64,000 nucleotides of DNA, taken from contig CANMSL010000015.1 of NCBI GenBank assembly GCA_947500505.1, positions 38,166 through 102,165 on the forward strand. The letters are read 5' to 3'. The notes below the pieces were generated by a model, which was not told the origin of the DNA, made no database searches, and saw only the letters and a program-made list of their open reading frames with translations. Within the stretch, counting starts at the first letter, position 1, and each line of letters begins with the position of its first letter. Source of the stretch: an uncultured Aquimarina sp. GTDB lineage: Bacteria > Bacteroidota > Bacteroidia > Flavobacteriales > Flavobacteriaceae. Of the stretch, positions 1-9,151 are shown piece after piece. Position numbers and translations under genes: made by a program.

Positions 1-214
1 CATCTTCTTCATCGTAAAAAGAAGAATTTACAGGATTTTTAGATAGTGTAGAAAGCGTAAGTGGCGTTACAAAATCTTTCGCAGCAGGAGTCATCACGAC
101 TTTTATTTCTGCTCCTGATTTAATGAACAAACGCACTAATGCTGCTGTTTTATAAGCAGCAATACCAGCGGTAACACCTAATAAAATCTTTTTACCGCCT
201 ACTATTGATGACAT
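1..214 (-). CDS. coaBC: CoaBC N-terminal part (partial)
   Basis: Start of a gene that runs off the left edge; 71 residues are visible. They match the flavoprotein half of bifunctional phosphopantothenoylcysteine decarboxylase/phosphopantothenate-cysteine ligase, which makes 4'-phosphopantetheine for coenzyme A. Visible features are the N-terminal beta strand and glycine-rich turn (KILLGVTAGIAAYK), followed by the conserved VVMTPAAKDFVTPLTLSTLS segment of the FMN-binding CoaC domain. The ATG (complement of 212-214) sits two bases after the stop of the omega-like gene, so the two are probably co-transcribed with bamD. The ligase half cannot be seen. The family assignment is recognition of conserved sequence. 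Confidence 0.9.
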   Translation of the reverse strand, partial: MSSIVGGKKILLGVTAGIAAYKTAALVRLFIKSGAEIKVVMTPAAKDFVTPLTLSTLSKNPVNSSFYDEED

Positions 215-216
215 AC

Positions 217-549
217 TTATAGAGATTCCGAGTCTGTCTTTGTATTTCTGTGATATATTTTACCATCTAACCATTCTTGGGCTGCCAACGCATGTGGTTT
301 TGGCAATCTTTCATAAAATTTAGAGACTTCTATTTGCTCTTTATTTTCAAAGATTTCTTCCAGACTATCATTATAGGTAGCAAATTCATCTAATTTCTCT
401 AAAAGCTCTTTTTTAATATCAACATTAATTTGATTAGCTCTTTTTGAAATCACAGAAATTGCCTCATAAATATTTCCTGTAGACTGATCTACTAAATTCT
501 TATCAATTGTAGTTGTATTTACAGGGGCATTACTTTTTTTCAAATCCAT
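217..549 (-). CDS. rpoZ: RNA polymerase omega-like subunit
   Basis: A 110-residue soluble protein matching the RpoZ/omega-like family found next to bamD and coaBC in flavobacteria. Omega binds the beta' subunit and helps assemble and stabilise RNA polymerase. The segment TGNIYEAISVISKRANQIN (roughly residues 24-42) resembles the omega core that starts with a short helix and the A-x-x-I-x-K/R-R-A pattern. The C-terminal part, with KPHALAAQEWLDGKI, is specific to the Bacteroidota version. The gene lies 15 bases downstream of bamD and two bases before coaBC, in a tight three-gene set. The call rests on sequence pattern and gene order. Confidence 0.8.
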   Translation of the reverse strand: MDLKKSNAPVNTTTIDKNLVDQSTGNIYEAISVISKRANQINVDIKKELLEKLDEFATYNDSLEEIFENKEQIEVSKFYERLPKPHALAAQEWLDGKIYHRNTKTDSESL

Positions 550-564
550 TTTCTCCTATGTTTT

Positions 565-1356
565 CTAGTTATATTTTTCTAATCTTGATTTTATATCTTC
601 TGATATTTCATCGGCATTGGTAGTAAACTCGCCTTCTTTATAATATTTTTTGTAGTTATTATAAAAATTATTGGCTGTTTCTAACCTTTCTTTTACAAAA
701 ACTTCATAACTACCGATAGCCAATAAATACTGAGATTCTAACTTGTAATATAGCGCTTTTTCTCTAAAAGATGAACCGGGATAGTCGATTAAGTAGTTAT
801 CAAAAGAAGTGATTGCCACTTTATAATCTTCTCTGTGATGATATTGCTTTGCTATTTCAAAAGCTTTTCTTTCTTTTTTAGTTCTTAATTCTTCAACTAA
901 TTTATTTGCTTCATTAAGGTTTTCACTATCCGGATATGCATTTATATAGGTCTGAAGTTTCTCTAATGCCTCATCTGTTTCTGTTTGATCCAGGCTATAT
1001 CTGGGTGATAAGAAATAATAGCTTTTTGCACCTTTATAGAAAGCTTCTTCTCGCTTATCGCTATTAGGATATGATTTAGCAAACCTTTCAAACTGATATC
1101 CGGCTAAATAATAATCTTCCAGATTATAATATGTATCGGCATAATAGTACATTACTCTTTCCGCTTGTGGTTTTCCTCTAAACTGAGGCACTATCTGCTC
1201 GAAAAGACGTAATGCTTTTTTATATTTACCTTCTTTATACAGCTCTTCCGCCAATTTATACTTAGGTCCTACTTCTTCTTCTTTGAGCACTCTCTGATAC
1301 TCACTACAAGAACCAATGGCCAATACGAAAATTAACAAAAACAATAATCTATTCAT
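565..1356 (-). CDS. bamD: Outer membrane assembly lipoprotein BamD
   Basis: A 263-residue lipoprotein of the BAM complex, which inserts beta-barrel proteins into the outer membrane. The N-terminus is a lipoprotein signal (hydrophobic stretch then IGSC, Cys at about residue 17). After it come TPR-like helical pairs from about residue 30, including AEELYKEGKYKKALRLFEQI and YQFERFAKSYPNSDKREEAFYKGAKSY, which are the BamD hallmark. Length fits the family (about 240-280). It is the first gene of a probable bamD-rpoZ-coaBC operon; a good Bacteroidota promoter lies just upstream (1376-1404). No oddities seen. Confidence 0.92.
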   Translation of the reverse strand: MNRLLFLLIFVLAIGSCSEYQRVLKEEEVGPKYKLAEELYKEGKYKKALRLFEQIVPQFRGKPQAERVMYYYADTYYNLEDYYLAGYQFERFAKSYPNSDKREEAFYKGAKSYYFLSPRYSLDQTETDEALEKLQTYINAYPDSENLNEANKLVEELRTKKERKAFEIAKQYHHREDYKVAITSFDNYLIDYPGSSFREKALYYKLESQYLLAIGSYEVFVKERLETANNFYNNYKKYYKEGEFTTNADEISEDIKSRLEKYN

Positions 1357-1375
1357 ATCTTAAAAAAACATCTGG

Positions 1376-1404
1376 CAAAAATAGATATTTCTACCGTATT
1401 ACAA
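1376..1404 (-). promoter_or_regulatory. Predicted Bacteroidota promoter of bamD operon
   Basis: On the minus strand, TTG (complement of 1402-1404), 18 bases, then TATTTTTG (complement of 1376-1383). This fits the known Bacteroidota consensus TTG / TAnnTTTG. The element ends 19 bases before the bamD ATG, implying a very short leader. Confidence 0.6.
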
Positions 1405-1474
1405 AAACTTTAATTCATCTATTAAATAACTGTATAATTACAGGTTTGTTGCAGAATAAAAGAGAAACTATTGC

Positions 1475-2398
1475 CTATTTATTCTTCGTACTGACAGTAT
1501 TACTTAATTTACTATGATCCAGTATGGTATAACCATCTTCGTCATAATTAAATGCAGGCACAAAAGTAGTATCAAGCTTCAAGTTTTGCAGAATATATGA
1601 ATGGATTTGATGAACTTCTTGTGCAAATGATTCATCATAATAACTAACGAGAATCAATATCTCCCCATTAAGATTAGGTAATGTGTCTCGATCAAATTCT
1701 GCCAGCGGACTGGATGTATCAATCGGATGTACTATTGTCCATGTGGTCGGTAGATATGTAATCTCGTTTCTTTCTAAGTCCAGATTATAAAAATTATTAA
1801 TGTATTTATCGTTCTTCTTCTGTGAAAGTGAGAGCGTTGCTTTTATTCTCGGGGTAATCATTACGTTAGTGGTCTTACCCATTAACCGAAACATAAGACA
1901 ATCTTTTTTATTATGTGTACGCAACACCATTACTTCACTAAATTCTATACTAGGTCTGGGTTTGGAAAACCTTCCATATAACAAACCTGTGATAAAAGAG
2001 AAGCTTAACAACCCTATTAAAGCTTGTAGCGAAGAAATCACTCCAAATATAATTCCTTTAGGTGCCATGGCACCGTACCCCACCGTTGTTATAGTTTGGG
2101 CAGAAAAAAAGAACCCTTTAAGAAAATCTCTAAATGCATTCCCTGTCGGCTCTGCAATAGCAGAAATACCAATTGAAGTATACACCAGAGCAAACACTGA
2201 ATTTATGAGTACATACCCTAAAAACACCCAACAAAAAAATTCTGTCCAAGTAATACTGATCAAGTAATTATAACTTCTGGAAACAGAAGTCTTTCTATTA
2301 ATATGTTTTATATTAAAAGAACCATCGGGATTTATAAATCGCTGAGCTCGTTCATTAGAAGACAAACCAATACCAGGATCTTTTATTGTTTTAGCCAT
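1475..2398 (-). CDS. Inward-rectifier (KirBac-type) potassium channel
   Basis: A 307-residue inner-membrane potassium channel of the Kir/KirBac family. Transmembrane helix 1 is about residues 50-75, the pore helix and selectivity filter TVGYG are at about 105-109 (TITTVGYGAMAP), and helix 2 is about 115-143, ending LLYGRFSKPRPS. The remaining ~160 residues form the cytoplasmic immunoglobulin-like IRK domain, with the family pattern of alternating strands (LMFRLMGKTTNVMITPRIKA). The amphipathic slide helix region precedes TM1. It lies 9 bases after the dapA start on the same strand, probably fortuitous operon linkage. Filter and two-TM layout make the call firm; gating ligand unknown. Confidence 0.9.
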   Translation of the reverse strand: MAKTIKDPGIGLSSNERAQRFINPDGSFNIKHINRKTSVSRSYNYLISITWTEFFCWVFLGYVLINSVFALVYTSIGISAIAEPTGNAFRDFLKGFFFSAQTITTVGYGAMAPKGIIFGVISSLQALIGLLSFSFITGLLYGRFSKPRPSIEFSEVMVLRTHNKKDCLMFRLMGKTTNVMITPRIKATLSLSQKKNDKYINNFYNLDLERNEITYLPTTWTIVHPIDTSSPLAEFDRDTLPNLNGEILILVSYYDESFAQEVHQIHSYILQNLKLDTTFVPAFNYDEDGYTILDHSKLSNTVSTKNK

Positions 2399-2407
2399 AA
2401 AAGCTTA

Positions 2408-3283
2408 CTAATTATTTTTAATAAATTTTTCTATTTTAGTCGCTAACTTATCAGAGACAGAGATCAATGGTAATCGTAAATTATCCTTACAAATACCCTT
2501 TACTTTTAGAATATTCTTAATTCCGGCTGGATTACCTTCTTTAAAGGCATAATCTAAAACAGGTAACATTTTATACAAAATCTCGAATGCCTTTTCTGTT
2601 TCTCCAGACAACCCTAAACGAATCATTTCTGAAAATTCTTTCGGAAATCCTTGTCCGATTACACTAATTACACCATCTCCACCTGCTACCACTAACGGAA
2701 GCGCTAATGTATCATCACCTGAAATAACGAGAAAATCTTTAGGTTTATCCTTAAGAATGTTTAATACCTGGGTAAAATCTCCCGTTGCTTCTTTGATTCC
2801 TATAATTTTTTCTAATTGCGCTAATCGAAGCGTTGTCTCGGCAGTCATATTGACTCCCGTTCTGGAAGGCACATTATATAATAAAACCGGCAGTGTAACA
2901 ACTTCGTTAATTGCTTTGTAATGCTGGTAGATTCCTTCCTGCGTTGGTCTGTTATACATAGGAACTACAGACAAAATTGCATCAAAAACCGATACATCAG
3001 TGTCTTTTATTTCCTGAATAATAGCTGCTGTATTATTTCCCCCAATTCCAATCACAAGCGGTAACCTATTATTATTTATTTTTACAATATGGGCTACTAA
3101 TTTCTTTTTTTCTTCTCCAGAAAGTGTTACTGATTCTGCGGTTGTTCCTAAAACCACTAAATACTCTACTCCGCCATCTATACAAAACTCGACTAATGAT
3201 TCAACTCCTTCTAAATCAATTGAACCGTCATTATTAAATGGTGTTGCTAACGCAACACCAGTTCCTTTCAGAAAAGCACTCAT
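2408..3283 (-). CDS. dapA: 4-hydroxy-tetrahydrodipicolinate synthase
   Basis: A 291-residue cytosolic TIM-barrel enzyme that condenses pyruvate with aspartate semialdehyde, the first committed step to diaminopimelate and lysine. Visible active-site parts are the GTTAES loop (about residues 46-51), Tyr136 in LLYNVPSRTG, and the Schiff-base lysine Lys164 in IGIKEATGD; the GDD and GGDGVIS segments follow. Full family length. The last step before meso-diaminopimelate, dapF, lies about 17 kb away in this window, so the pathway genes are not clustered. The DUF6913-like gene is one base upstream and is likely co-transcribed. Confidence 0.96.
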   Translation of the reverse strand: MSAFLKGTGVALATPFNNDGSIDLEGVESLVEFCIDGGVEYLVVLGTTAESVTLSGEEKKKLVAHIVKINNNRLPLVIGIGGNNTAAIIQEIKDTDVSVFDAILSVVPMYNRPTQEGIYQHYKAINEVVTLPVLLYNVPSRTGVNMTAETTLRLAQLEKIIGIKEATGDFTQVLNILKDKPKDFLVISGDDTLALPLVVAGGDGVISVIGQGFPKEFSEMIRLGLSGETEKAFEILYKMLPVLDYAFKEGNPAGIKNILKVKGICKDNLRLPLISVSDKLATKIEKFIKNN

Positions 3284-3284
3284 A

Positions 3285-3809
3285 TTATATAATCTGTAAA
3301 ATTTTTAAATATTTTTTTAATTCGGAAATAAAAAGATCTATGTTTTGATTTGCTGCACCAATCACTAAATCATTAATACGGTTATCAATTTCTGCAAAAC
3401 CAACTTTAAACTTAGCTTTCGAAGCTGCAGCAACATAATCAAGCTCTAGTTTGCTTTCGGAGTAAAAGTTAATTAAAACATCATAGTCCTTATCTATAAA
3501 TTCATTTAAAGAATTACTCTTAACAGATCCCCCTACTCCAAAACTTTTATCATTATAATATGCAGCATCCTTATCGTCAGAGATTTCTTTCTCATCCTCT
3601 TTATACCCCATTACTTTTAACCGGTCAGACTTCACTCCTAATTCATTAGCCAACTTAACTACAGATAAAATATTAACAGATTGTGAGGCATCAATTAAAA
3701 CGGCTAAACTTTTTATACTCGATACCTCTCTGGCCTGAGGCTTTCTTTTTTTAATATGAGATTCAATGCTTTTTTTTAGTGCATTTCTTTTAAGACCCTT
3801 TAAAATCAT
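3285..3809 (-). CDS. DUF6913-like hypothetical protein
   Basis: A 174-residue soluble protein that I recognise only as a flavobacterial conserved family (probably DUF6913), typically found directly before dapA. There is a basic N-terminus (GLKRNALKKSIESHIKKRKPQAR), then a domain starting SLAVLIDASQSVNILSVVKLANELG that looks like an alternating beta/alpha fold, ending in a hydrophobic helix. There is no signal peptide, no membrane helix and no catalytic motif I can name. It ends one base before the dapA start, so the two are probably translated from one message. Function unknown. Confidence 0.65.
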   Translation of the reverse strand: MILKGLKRNALKKSIESHIKKRKPQAREVSSIKSLAVLIDASQSVNILSVVKLANELGVKSDRLKVMGYKEDEKEISDDKDAAYYNDKSFGVGGSVKSNSLNEFIDKDYDVLINFYSESKLELDYVAAASKAKFKVGFAEIDNRINDLVIGAANQNIDLFISELKKYLKILQII

Positions 3810-3971
3810 TTATAAATAAAGATTAAGACACAAATGTAGCCATTTTACCTTTTAAAAATACGCTGTATACTTTAAGAAATATAGAAAAATAAAAAGATTC
3901 TGCATTTTAGTTATTTAATTAACAATATGTTCCAATCTGTATTATTATCAAGATCGTCCATAACATAATTA

Positions 3972-4676
3972 TTAAAAAAAGTTATCGCTTTCATCTCCCG
4001 GTTGAATAGGTTTTGCATCTATCAAAAATTTTAATAAAAAATAAAGCCCTACTATCTCTGCTATATTAATCAGTATAGTGAATACCCTGGTGTAATAATA
4101 AAAGTAATTTATTAATAAAAAAGCACTCACAAAAAGGCAGCAACTGGCAGAAATAAAAAGCCTAACATTACCGTAATATTTGTCAATAGTATATATAAAA
4201 AAACATATTCCTACAAACAAGAGGAGTGCTATTAGAATCATAAAAAAAGAGATTATAGAATCCACAAGCGCAGGGAGCACTAATTGGGATATTGAAAAAG
4301 TTAAATATGATATGAGGATGAAACTAATTATTATAGGAAAGGTAATTAGTTTTCTAATTTTTAAATCTCCGAAGGAGATATAATTTTTTAACAACAAAAA
4401 ATTAAATAAATAAAATAATACAAGTATTAAAGCAATTACATCAAAATATCTAGCAAAATCATGATACACCAGTGTATCATTCATTAGCAATAAAATCATA
4501 CTTACAAAATAATAAACACTTTTAGTTTTACTATTAAAAATGTATATAAAAATCAGAGAAATAGGTATTAAAGGCTTTGTGTAAAGTAAATATTGTTCTT
4601 CAAAAAAAACAGCTACAACAATAACTAACACAAATGAAAAGTAGAACAATATATATGTTAACCTGGCAACCTTCAA
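3972..4676 (-). CDS. YhhN/lysoplasmalogenase-like membrane protein, divergent
   Basis: A 234-residue integral membrane protein with about eight hydrophobic helices, first of three tandem relatives. It keeps a Lys-Pro pair at about residues 34-35 (LLYTKPLIPISLIF), which aligns with the KP motif of the YhhN/TMEM86 lysoplasmalogenase family, and an N-D (LLMNDTLVY) where active family members have G-D. YhhN enzymes cleave the vinyl-ether bond of lysoplasmalogens; whether this copy is active is doubtful because the second motif is altered. The neighbour at 4727-5422 is its closest relative in layout. Assignment is inferred from motif position and topology. Confidence 0.5.
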   Translation of the reverse strand: MKVARLTYILFYFSFVLVIVVAVFFEEQYLLYTKPLIPISLIFIYIFNSKTKSVYYFVSMILLLMNDTLVYHDFARYFDVIALILVLFYLFNFLLLKNYISFGDLKIRKLITFPIIISFILISYLTFSISQLVLPALVDSIISFFMILIALLLFVGICFFIYTIDKYYGNVRLFISASCCLFVSAFLLINYFYYYTRVFTILINIAEIVGLYFLLKFLIDAKPIQPGDESDNFF

Positions 4677-4726
4677 TGAGATAAAATACTTTGTGATTCT
4701 TAATTGTCGTTGAAGATATTAAAAAA

Positions 4727-5422
4727 CTAAAAAAACTCTATGTTGTCAGGTTTTAAATCCTTTTGTTCGATAAAAAATTTAACTAGGAAGTAATGCCCAA
4801 AAAGCTGCAAGACATTAATAATAACAACAAATATATCCAGATAAATATACAACTTGTTAAGTGTTGTAAGAATATTAACTATAAGAAAACAGGACGCAGC
4901 AATCATTAAGGAAGAACTCACTACTGTCTTACTGTTAAGATAAATGTAATAACAAAAACCAATAAACGATATAAAAAACACAATTAGTATATTAAGATAC
5001 AATTGATCATCAATAACATTTATTGAGATCATATCAGCAACTGAATACACCACATATATAATCAAACCCATCGTAATCAGTAACTGAAGGGTGAAAATTT
5101 TCTTGATTTGGATTTTGACTTTTTGAAGACTCTCCCATAATAAAATCATATTTAAACAATAATAAATGGAGGCGACAATATTAATGATTCTAAAATATCC
5201 TTTAAAATCAATTACAGATAAAATTTCTGCTGTCAGAACCAATAACATGGCTACCAAAACCAAATAATTTATTCTTACTACCTCTACTATATAATAAAAA
5301 GAAACTGAGCAAACCACTAGCGTTTTAGAATATATCAACCATTCATGATTAAAAACAGAAGTCAGCAGTAACAAAGCTCCTGAGAGAGATATAAATTGAT
5401 ATGCTAGTTTTTTTTTACCCAA
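4727..5422 (-). CDS. YhhN-like membrane protein, degenerate copy
   Basis: A 231-residue membrane protein with about eight hydrophobic helices, the middle one of three tandem relatives. The family's Lys-Pro motif reads KT here (LIYSKTLVVCSVSF, about residues 33-34), and the acidic second motif is shifted to an A-E (LVLTAEILSV). These changes suggest it has lost lysoplasmalogenase chemistry or does something else. It lies 50 bases upstream of the first copy on the same strand. The reading frame is intact and the C-terminus (HYFLVKFFIEQKDLKPDN) matches the end of the first copy (YFLLKFLIDAKPIQPGD), supporting a duplication. Confidence 0.5.
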   Translation of the reverse strand: MGKKKLAYQFISLSGALLLLTSVFNHEWLIYSKTLVVCSVSFYYIVEVVRINYLVLVAMLLVLTAEILSVIDFKGYFRIINIVASIYYCLNMILLWESLQKVKIQIKKIFTLQLLITMGLIIYVVYSVADMISINVIDDQLYLNILIVFFISFIGFCYYIYLNSKTVVSSSLMIAASCFLIVNILTTLNKLYIYLDIFVVIINVLQLFGHYFLVKFFIEQKDLKPDNIEFF

Positions 5423-5833
5423 TAGTATCTTAATTATTTCAGAGCGTTATAGATTCATACTATTATTACACGACTGTTTTTCATAATAGAATAAGCACTT
5501 GCTTTGTCCAAATCCCTTCCATTATAGCCAACCCTATTGACCAGATTCGTGAATCACTAAATCATAGGAAATAAAAAAGCAATGTCATCCAAAGAAATAC
5601 GTAGAAAAAATACAGCTGTATATAACAAGTTCTCTGATACGTTAATAAAATACCTCCTTTAATAAATATTTAAGATTTAAGACGGCAGCACCGTAAACAA
5701 ATAATTTAAATTAGGTTGTATATAAAACAACAATATCCTCTTGAGTATAGTATCCCAAACATTTTTCCTTATGTTAATATACTAAATTTCAAATAAATAA
5801 ACGGAACGTAATATTTCAATAATATACTAACCT
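5423..5833. other. Gene-free stretch between YhhN-like genes
   Basis: About 410 bases of AT-rich DNA with no supported gene. A 26-codon open frame (5582-5662, plus strand, starting MSSKEIRRKN) is the longest with a peptide-like composition, but it has no further support. I see no terminator hairpin or recognisable repeat. It separates the intact YhhN-type gene from its two divergent relatives. Confidence 0.4.
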
Positions 5834-6511
5834 TCAAATTTTCAGAGGATCTACACTCGAAATTTTGAACTTTACTAAGAAGAATACAGCAAGTAATTGA
5901 TGTATAGAATTTATAATTTTAAGTTGTAAAGAAGGAATATGAAATCGGTCTAGCGCAAAACACGCATCACTAATTACAAAATTTAAAATTGCAATGGCAA
6001 ACCATAAGGACTTGGGAGATCTTATATTTACATATTGAAAAACAGCGCCTATTAACAACAGATAAAGAATGATGATATATGCTATACCAAAGGGCCTTAT
6101 ATCACCCATAGACTGATTCGTTACGGCATATATTTGATACGCAATAAAAGTCCAGATTGCAAAAAATATTACTAAGTACATAAGATCCGTATTATTAAAA
6201 TCTATCCGTTTGTGGTCTTTATACAAAAAATAGAAAAGAATAAAGTAACACAATGTATAGCTTAATAAAACATATCTGAACCCGTTCTCTATTCCAGTCA
6301 AGAGAAATATATCTCCGAGAAAACAAAAAGACAAAACAATAATAAACAAAGGATCCACCTTATCAACGTTAAACCAATACAGCATAAAAAATAATGGCAC
6401 CGTCATTGGCTTAACATATAACTCAATAGCAGGATTTTGTAATATGGTACTTAGGACACATAAACTACCCGTAATTAGTAACAATATTTTTATAAGTGTC
6501 CTTATCTTCAT
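5834..6511 (-). CDS. YhhN family protein (lysoplasmalogenase-like)
   Basis: A 225-residue membrane protein with about eight helices. It carries both family motifs in the expected places: Lys-Pro at about 34-35 (YVKPMTVPLFFML) and Gly-Asp at about 66-67 (CFLGDIFLL), with a third acidic site later (SDACFALDRF). Family members hydrolyse the vinyl ether of lysoplasmalogen; the bacterial role is little known. It starts two bases before the end of ligA on the same strand and is probably co-transcribed from the ligA side. Of the three tandem copies this is the only one with both motifs intact, so it is the likeliest active enzyme. Confidence 0.7.
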   Translation of the reverse strand: MKIRTLIKILLLITGSLCVLSTILQNPAIELYVKPMTVPLFFMLYWFNVDKVDPLFIIVLSFCFLGDIFLLTGIENGFRYVLLSYTLCYFILFYFLYKDHKRIDFNNTDLMYLVIFFAIWTFIAYQIYAVTNQSMGDIRPFGIAYIIILYLLLIGAVFQYVNIRSPKSLWFAIAILNFVISDACFALDRFHIPSLQLKIINSIHQLLAVFFLVKFKISSVDPLKI

Positions 6512-6513
6512 TA

Positions 6514-8505
6514 CTATATCAAGTTAAGAAAATCATCTTCGCTTATGATTGTTATACCTAGCTTATTTGCTTTTTCTAATTTACTTGGACCCATGTTTTC
6601 ACCAGCAACTACGTATGTCGTTTTAGAAGAAATAGAACTAGAAACCTTACCACCATTATCCTCTATTAATTTCTTAAGTTCTGTTCGGGATACTTTTGCA
6701 AAAACACCAGAGACAACGAAAATTTGACCATTTAATGTATCTGTTTGGTTGGCGAGTTTATCAGCAGAAATCTCTAGTTGAACTCCGAATTGAATAAGTC
6801 TGTCGACTAACAATCTATTAGGTTCACTATCAAAAAATTCTCTGACGCTTTGGGCTATTTTAATTCCGATTTCATCTACATTAACCAAGTCTTCTTCTGT
6901 AGCAGCGATAATTGCACTTATTGATTTGTAGTGTCTGGCCAACTTTTTTGCTACTGTTTCCCCTACATATCGTATCCCCAAACCAAATAAGACTCTTTCG
7001 AAAGGAATATCTTTAGATTTTTCAATCCCTTCTATCAAGTTATCTGCACTCTTTTCTGCCATTCTTTCAAGTGGAATAACTTGTTCCTTCTTCAGGTCAT
7101 ATAAATCTGCGTAATTAGAAATCAACCTTTCCTTTACCAGCAATGCAACGGTTTCTCCTCCTAAACCTTCGATATCCAATGCCTTCCTAGAAATATAATG
7201 TTGTATTCTTCCAATAATTTGAGGAGGACATCCTTGAAAATTAGGGCAATAATGCTGTGCTTCGCCTTCTTTTCTTATCAACTCGGTATCGCATTCGGGA
7301 CAGGAAGTAATATATTGAGTAGGACCAGAATCTTTATCTCTTTTAGTAAAGTCTACCCCAACAATCTTTGGTATGATCTCCCCTCCTTTTTCTACAAAAA
7401 CGATATCTTCTTCACGAATATCAAGTTTCTCGATCTGATCCGCATTATGAAGTGACGCCCTTTTTACAGTAGTTCCTGCTAATTGTACAGGTTCAAGATT
7501 GGCTACTGGGGTAATTGCACCGGTTCTGCCAACCTGATAGGTAATTTCATTAAGTCTGGTAACAGCCTGTTCAGCTTTAAACTTATATGCCATTGCCCAC
7601 CTTGGTGCTTTTGCTGTAAAACCTAACTCTTCTTGCTGCTGAAGATCATTAACTTTGATAACTACACCGTCCGTTTCATAAGGTAGCTCTCTTCTTTTAT
7701 GATCCCATAAATTTACAAACTCCAGAACTTCGTCTACAGATTTGGCAAGGTGTGATTCCTGAGGAACCTTGAATCCCCATTTTCTCGCCTTTTCCAGACT
7801 TTCGTATTGCGTAGAAATCCCTAATCGATCTCCTACGAGATTATACAGTAAACAATCTAAAGGTCGTTTTGCCGTCTCACTACTATCCTGAAGTTTTAGA
7901 CTTCCGGAAGCTGTATTTCTTGGGTTTGCGTATGGCTCCTCTCCTGCGGCAATACGCTCTTGGTTCATTTTTGCAAAACCCTCATATGGTAGCACGATTT
8001 CACCTCTTATATCAAATTTTGGCGGATAATCTCCTTTTAATTTTAAGGGAACAGATTTTATTGTTTTTACATTCGTCGTAACATCATCTCCCTGAATTCC
8101 ATCTCCTCTGGTCACAGCCCTAAGTAACTCACCGTTTTCATAAGTAAGACTTATAGACGCTCCATCATATTTAAGTTCACAGGTATAACTTACATCTCCA
8201 TCAACCATTTTTTTAATTCTGGTTTCCCAATCCAACAAATCTTCCTTAGAATATGAATTATCTAAAGAATACATACGATATTCATGAACCACTGTATCAA
8301 AATTCTTAGTAACCTCTCCTCCCACGCGTAATGTAGGTGAATTAGCATCATAAAATTCAGGATGACTTTCTTCTAATGCCTGAAGCTCTTTGAGTTTCAT
8401 ATCAAACTCATAGTCGCTAATTGTAGCAGCATCCAGCACATAATAGTTATAGTTATGTTGTCTTAATTCCTCGCGTAGTTGATTGATCTGTTGTTCTATA
8501 TTCAT
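6514..8505 (-). CDS. ligA: NAD-dependent DNA ligase LigA
   Basis: A 663-residue replicative DNA ligase that seals nicks using NAD+. Domains in order: Ia domain with the YYVLD/DYEFD motif (residues 20-40), adenylation domain with the nucleophilic Lys112 in CELKYDGAS, an OB fold, a four-Cys zinc finger (CPECD...CPNFQGCP, about 400-425), helix-hairpin-helix repeats (ALDIEGLGGE onward), and a C-terminal BRCT domain (about 590-663, starting LNGQIFVVSG). Length fits the family. It is an essential housekeeping gene; nothing unusual is seen. Confidence 0.97.
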   Translation of the reverse strand: MNIEQQINQLREELRQHNYNYYVLDAATISDYEFDMKLKELQALEESHPEFYDANSPTLRVGGEVTKNFDTVVHEYRMYSLDNSYSKEDLLDWETRIKKMVDGDVSYTCELKYDGASISLTYENGELLRAVTRGDGIQGDDVTTNVKTIKSVPLKLKGDYPPKFDIRGEIVLPYEGFAKMNQERIAAGEEPYANPRNTASGSLKLQDSSETAKRPLDCLLYNLVGDRLGISTQYESLEKARKWGFKVPQESHLAKSVDEVLEFVNLWDHKRRELPYETDGVVIKVNDLQQQEELGFTAKAPRWAMAYKFKAEQAVTRLNEITYQVGRTGAITPVANLEPVQLAGTTVKRASLHNADQIEKLDIREEDIVFVEKGGEIIPKIVGVDFTKRDKDSGPTQYITSCPECDTELIRKEGEAQHYCPNFQGCPPQIIGRIQHYISRKALDIEGLGGETVALLVKERLISNYADLYDLKKEQVIPLERMAEKSADNLIEGIEKSKDIPFERVLFGLGIRYVGETVAKKLARHYKSISAIIAATEEDLVNVDEIGIKIAQSVREFFDSEPNRLLVDRLIQFGVQLEISADKLANQTDTLNGQIFVVSGVFAKVSRTELKKLIEDNGGKVSSSISSKTTYVVAGENMGPSKLEKANKLGITIISEDDFLNLI

Positions 8506-8547
8506 TGTTCTGGTATCAGTTTTCTGGTATCAGTATTTTATTTCTAT

Positions 8548-9138
8548 TTATGTTCTATCTGATTTTAGCCATTTCGGCACTTGAACTGGCTTAAATTCTC
8601 TCATTTTCTCCAATAAACAATCTACATCATCATCAACTAAAAGTAATTCATAATTATCCATTTTCAGGAAGCCATTACGGACCATATTTGCTAATAGTTG
8701 TAATAAATGATCATAAAAACCATTGATATTAAGCAGGCCTATTGGTTTTTGATGTAATCCTAACTGAGACCAGGTAATAATCTCAAACAACTCCTCTAAA
8801 GTCCCAAAGCCACCTGGCAATGTTATAAAACCATCACTCAATTCGTGCATTTTCATTTTACGCTCATGCATATTCTCTGTGGTTACCAATTCTGTTAGCC
8901 CCAGATGAACTACTTCTTTTAGCTTAAGAAAATCAGGTATAACACCTATCACTTTTCCCTTTTTGTTTAGCGCTCCTTCAGCAACTTTACCCATAACACC
9001 AATTTTTGCAGCACCGTACACCAAAGTAACATCTTGCTCAGCAAGTTTTTCTCCTAATAACAAGGCTTTATCAATTACCTCAATATCATTTCCTTCGCTG
9101 CTTCCGCAAAAGACACAAACAGAAGTTAAGTTATCCAT
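8548..9138 (-). CDS. LOG family protein (TIGR00730)
   Basis: A 196-residue cytosolic Rossmann-type protein of the LOG family, known in plants and some bacteria for releasing cytokinin base from its riboside 5'-monophosphate. The more general activity is hydrolysis of nucleoside monophosphates to base and ribose 5-phosphate. The signature PGGFGTLEE is at about residues 108-116 and the HERK segment at 91-94; both form the active site. The N-terminus (VCVFCGSSEG) is typical. It lies 13 bases downstream of prmC on the same strand. The bacterial substrate here is unknown. Confidence 0.85.
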   Translation of the reverse strand: MDNLTSVCVFCGSSEGNDIEVIDKALLLGEKLAEQDVTLVYGAAKIGVMGKVAEGALNKKGKVIGVIPDFLKLKEVVHLGLTELVTTENMHERKMKMHELSDGFITLPGGFGTLEELFEIITWSQLGLHQKPIGLLNINGFYDHLLQLLANMVRNGFLKMDNYELLLVDDDVDCLLEKMREFKPVQVPKWLKSDRT

Positions 9139-9151
9139 AGATTGTTTAATT

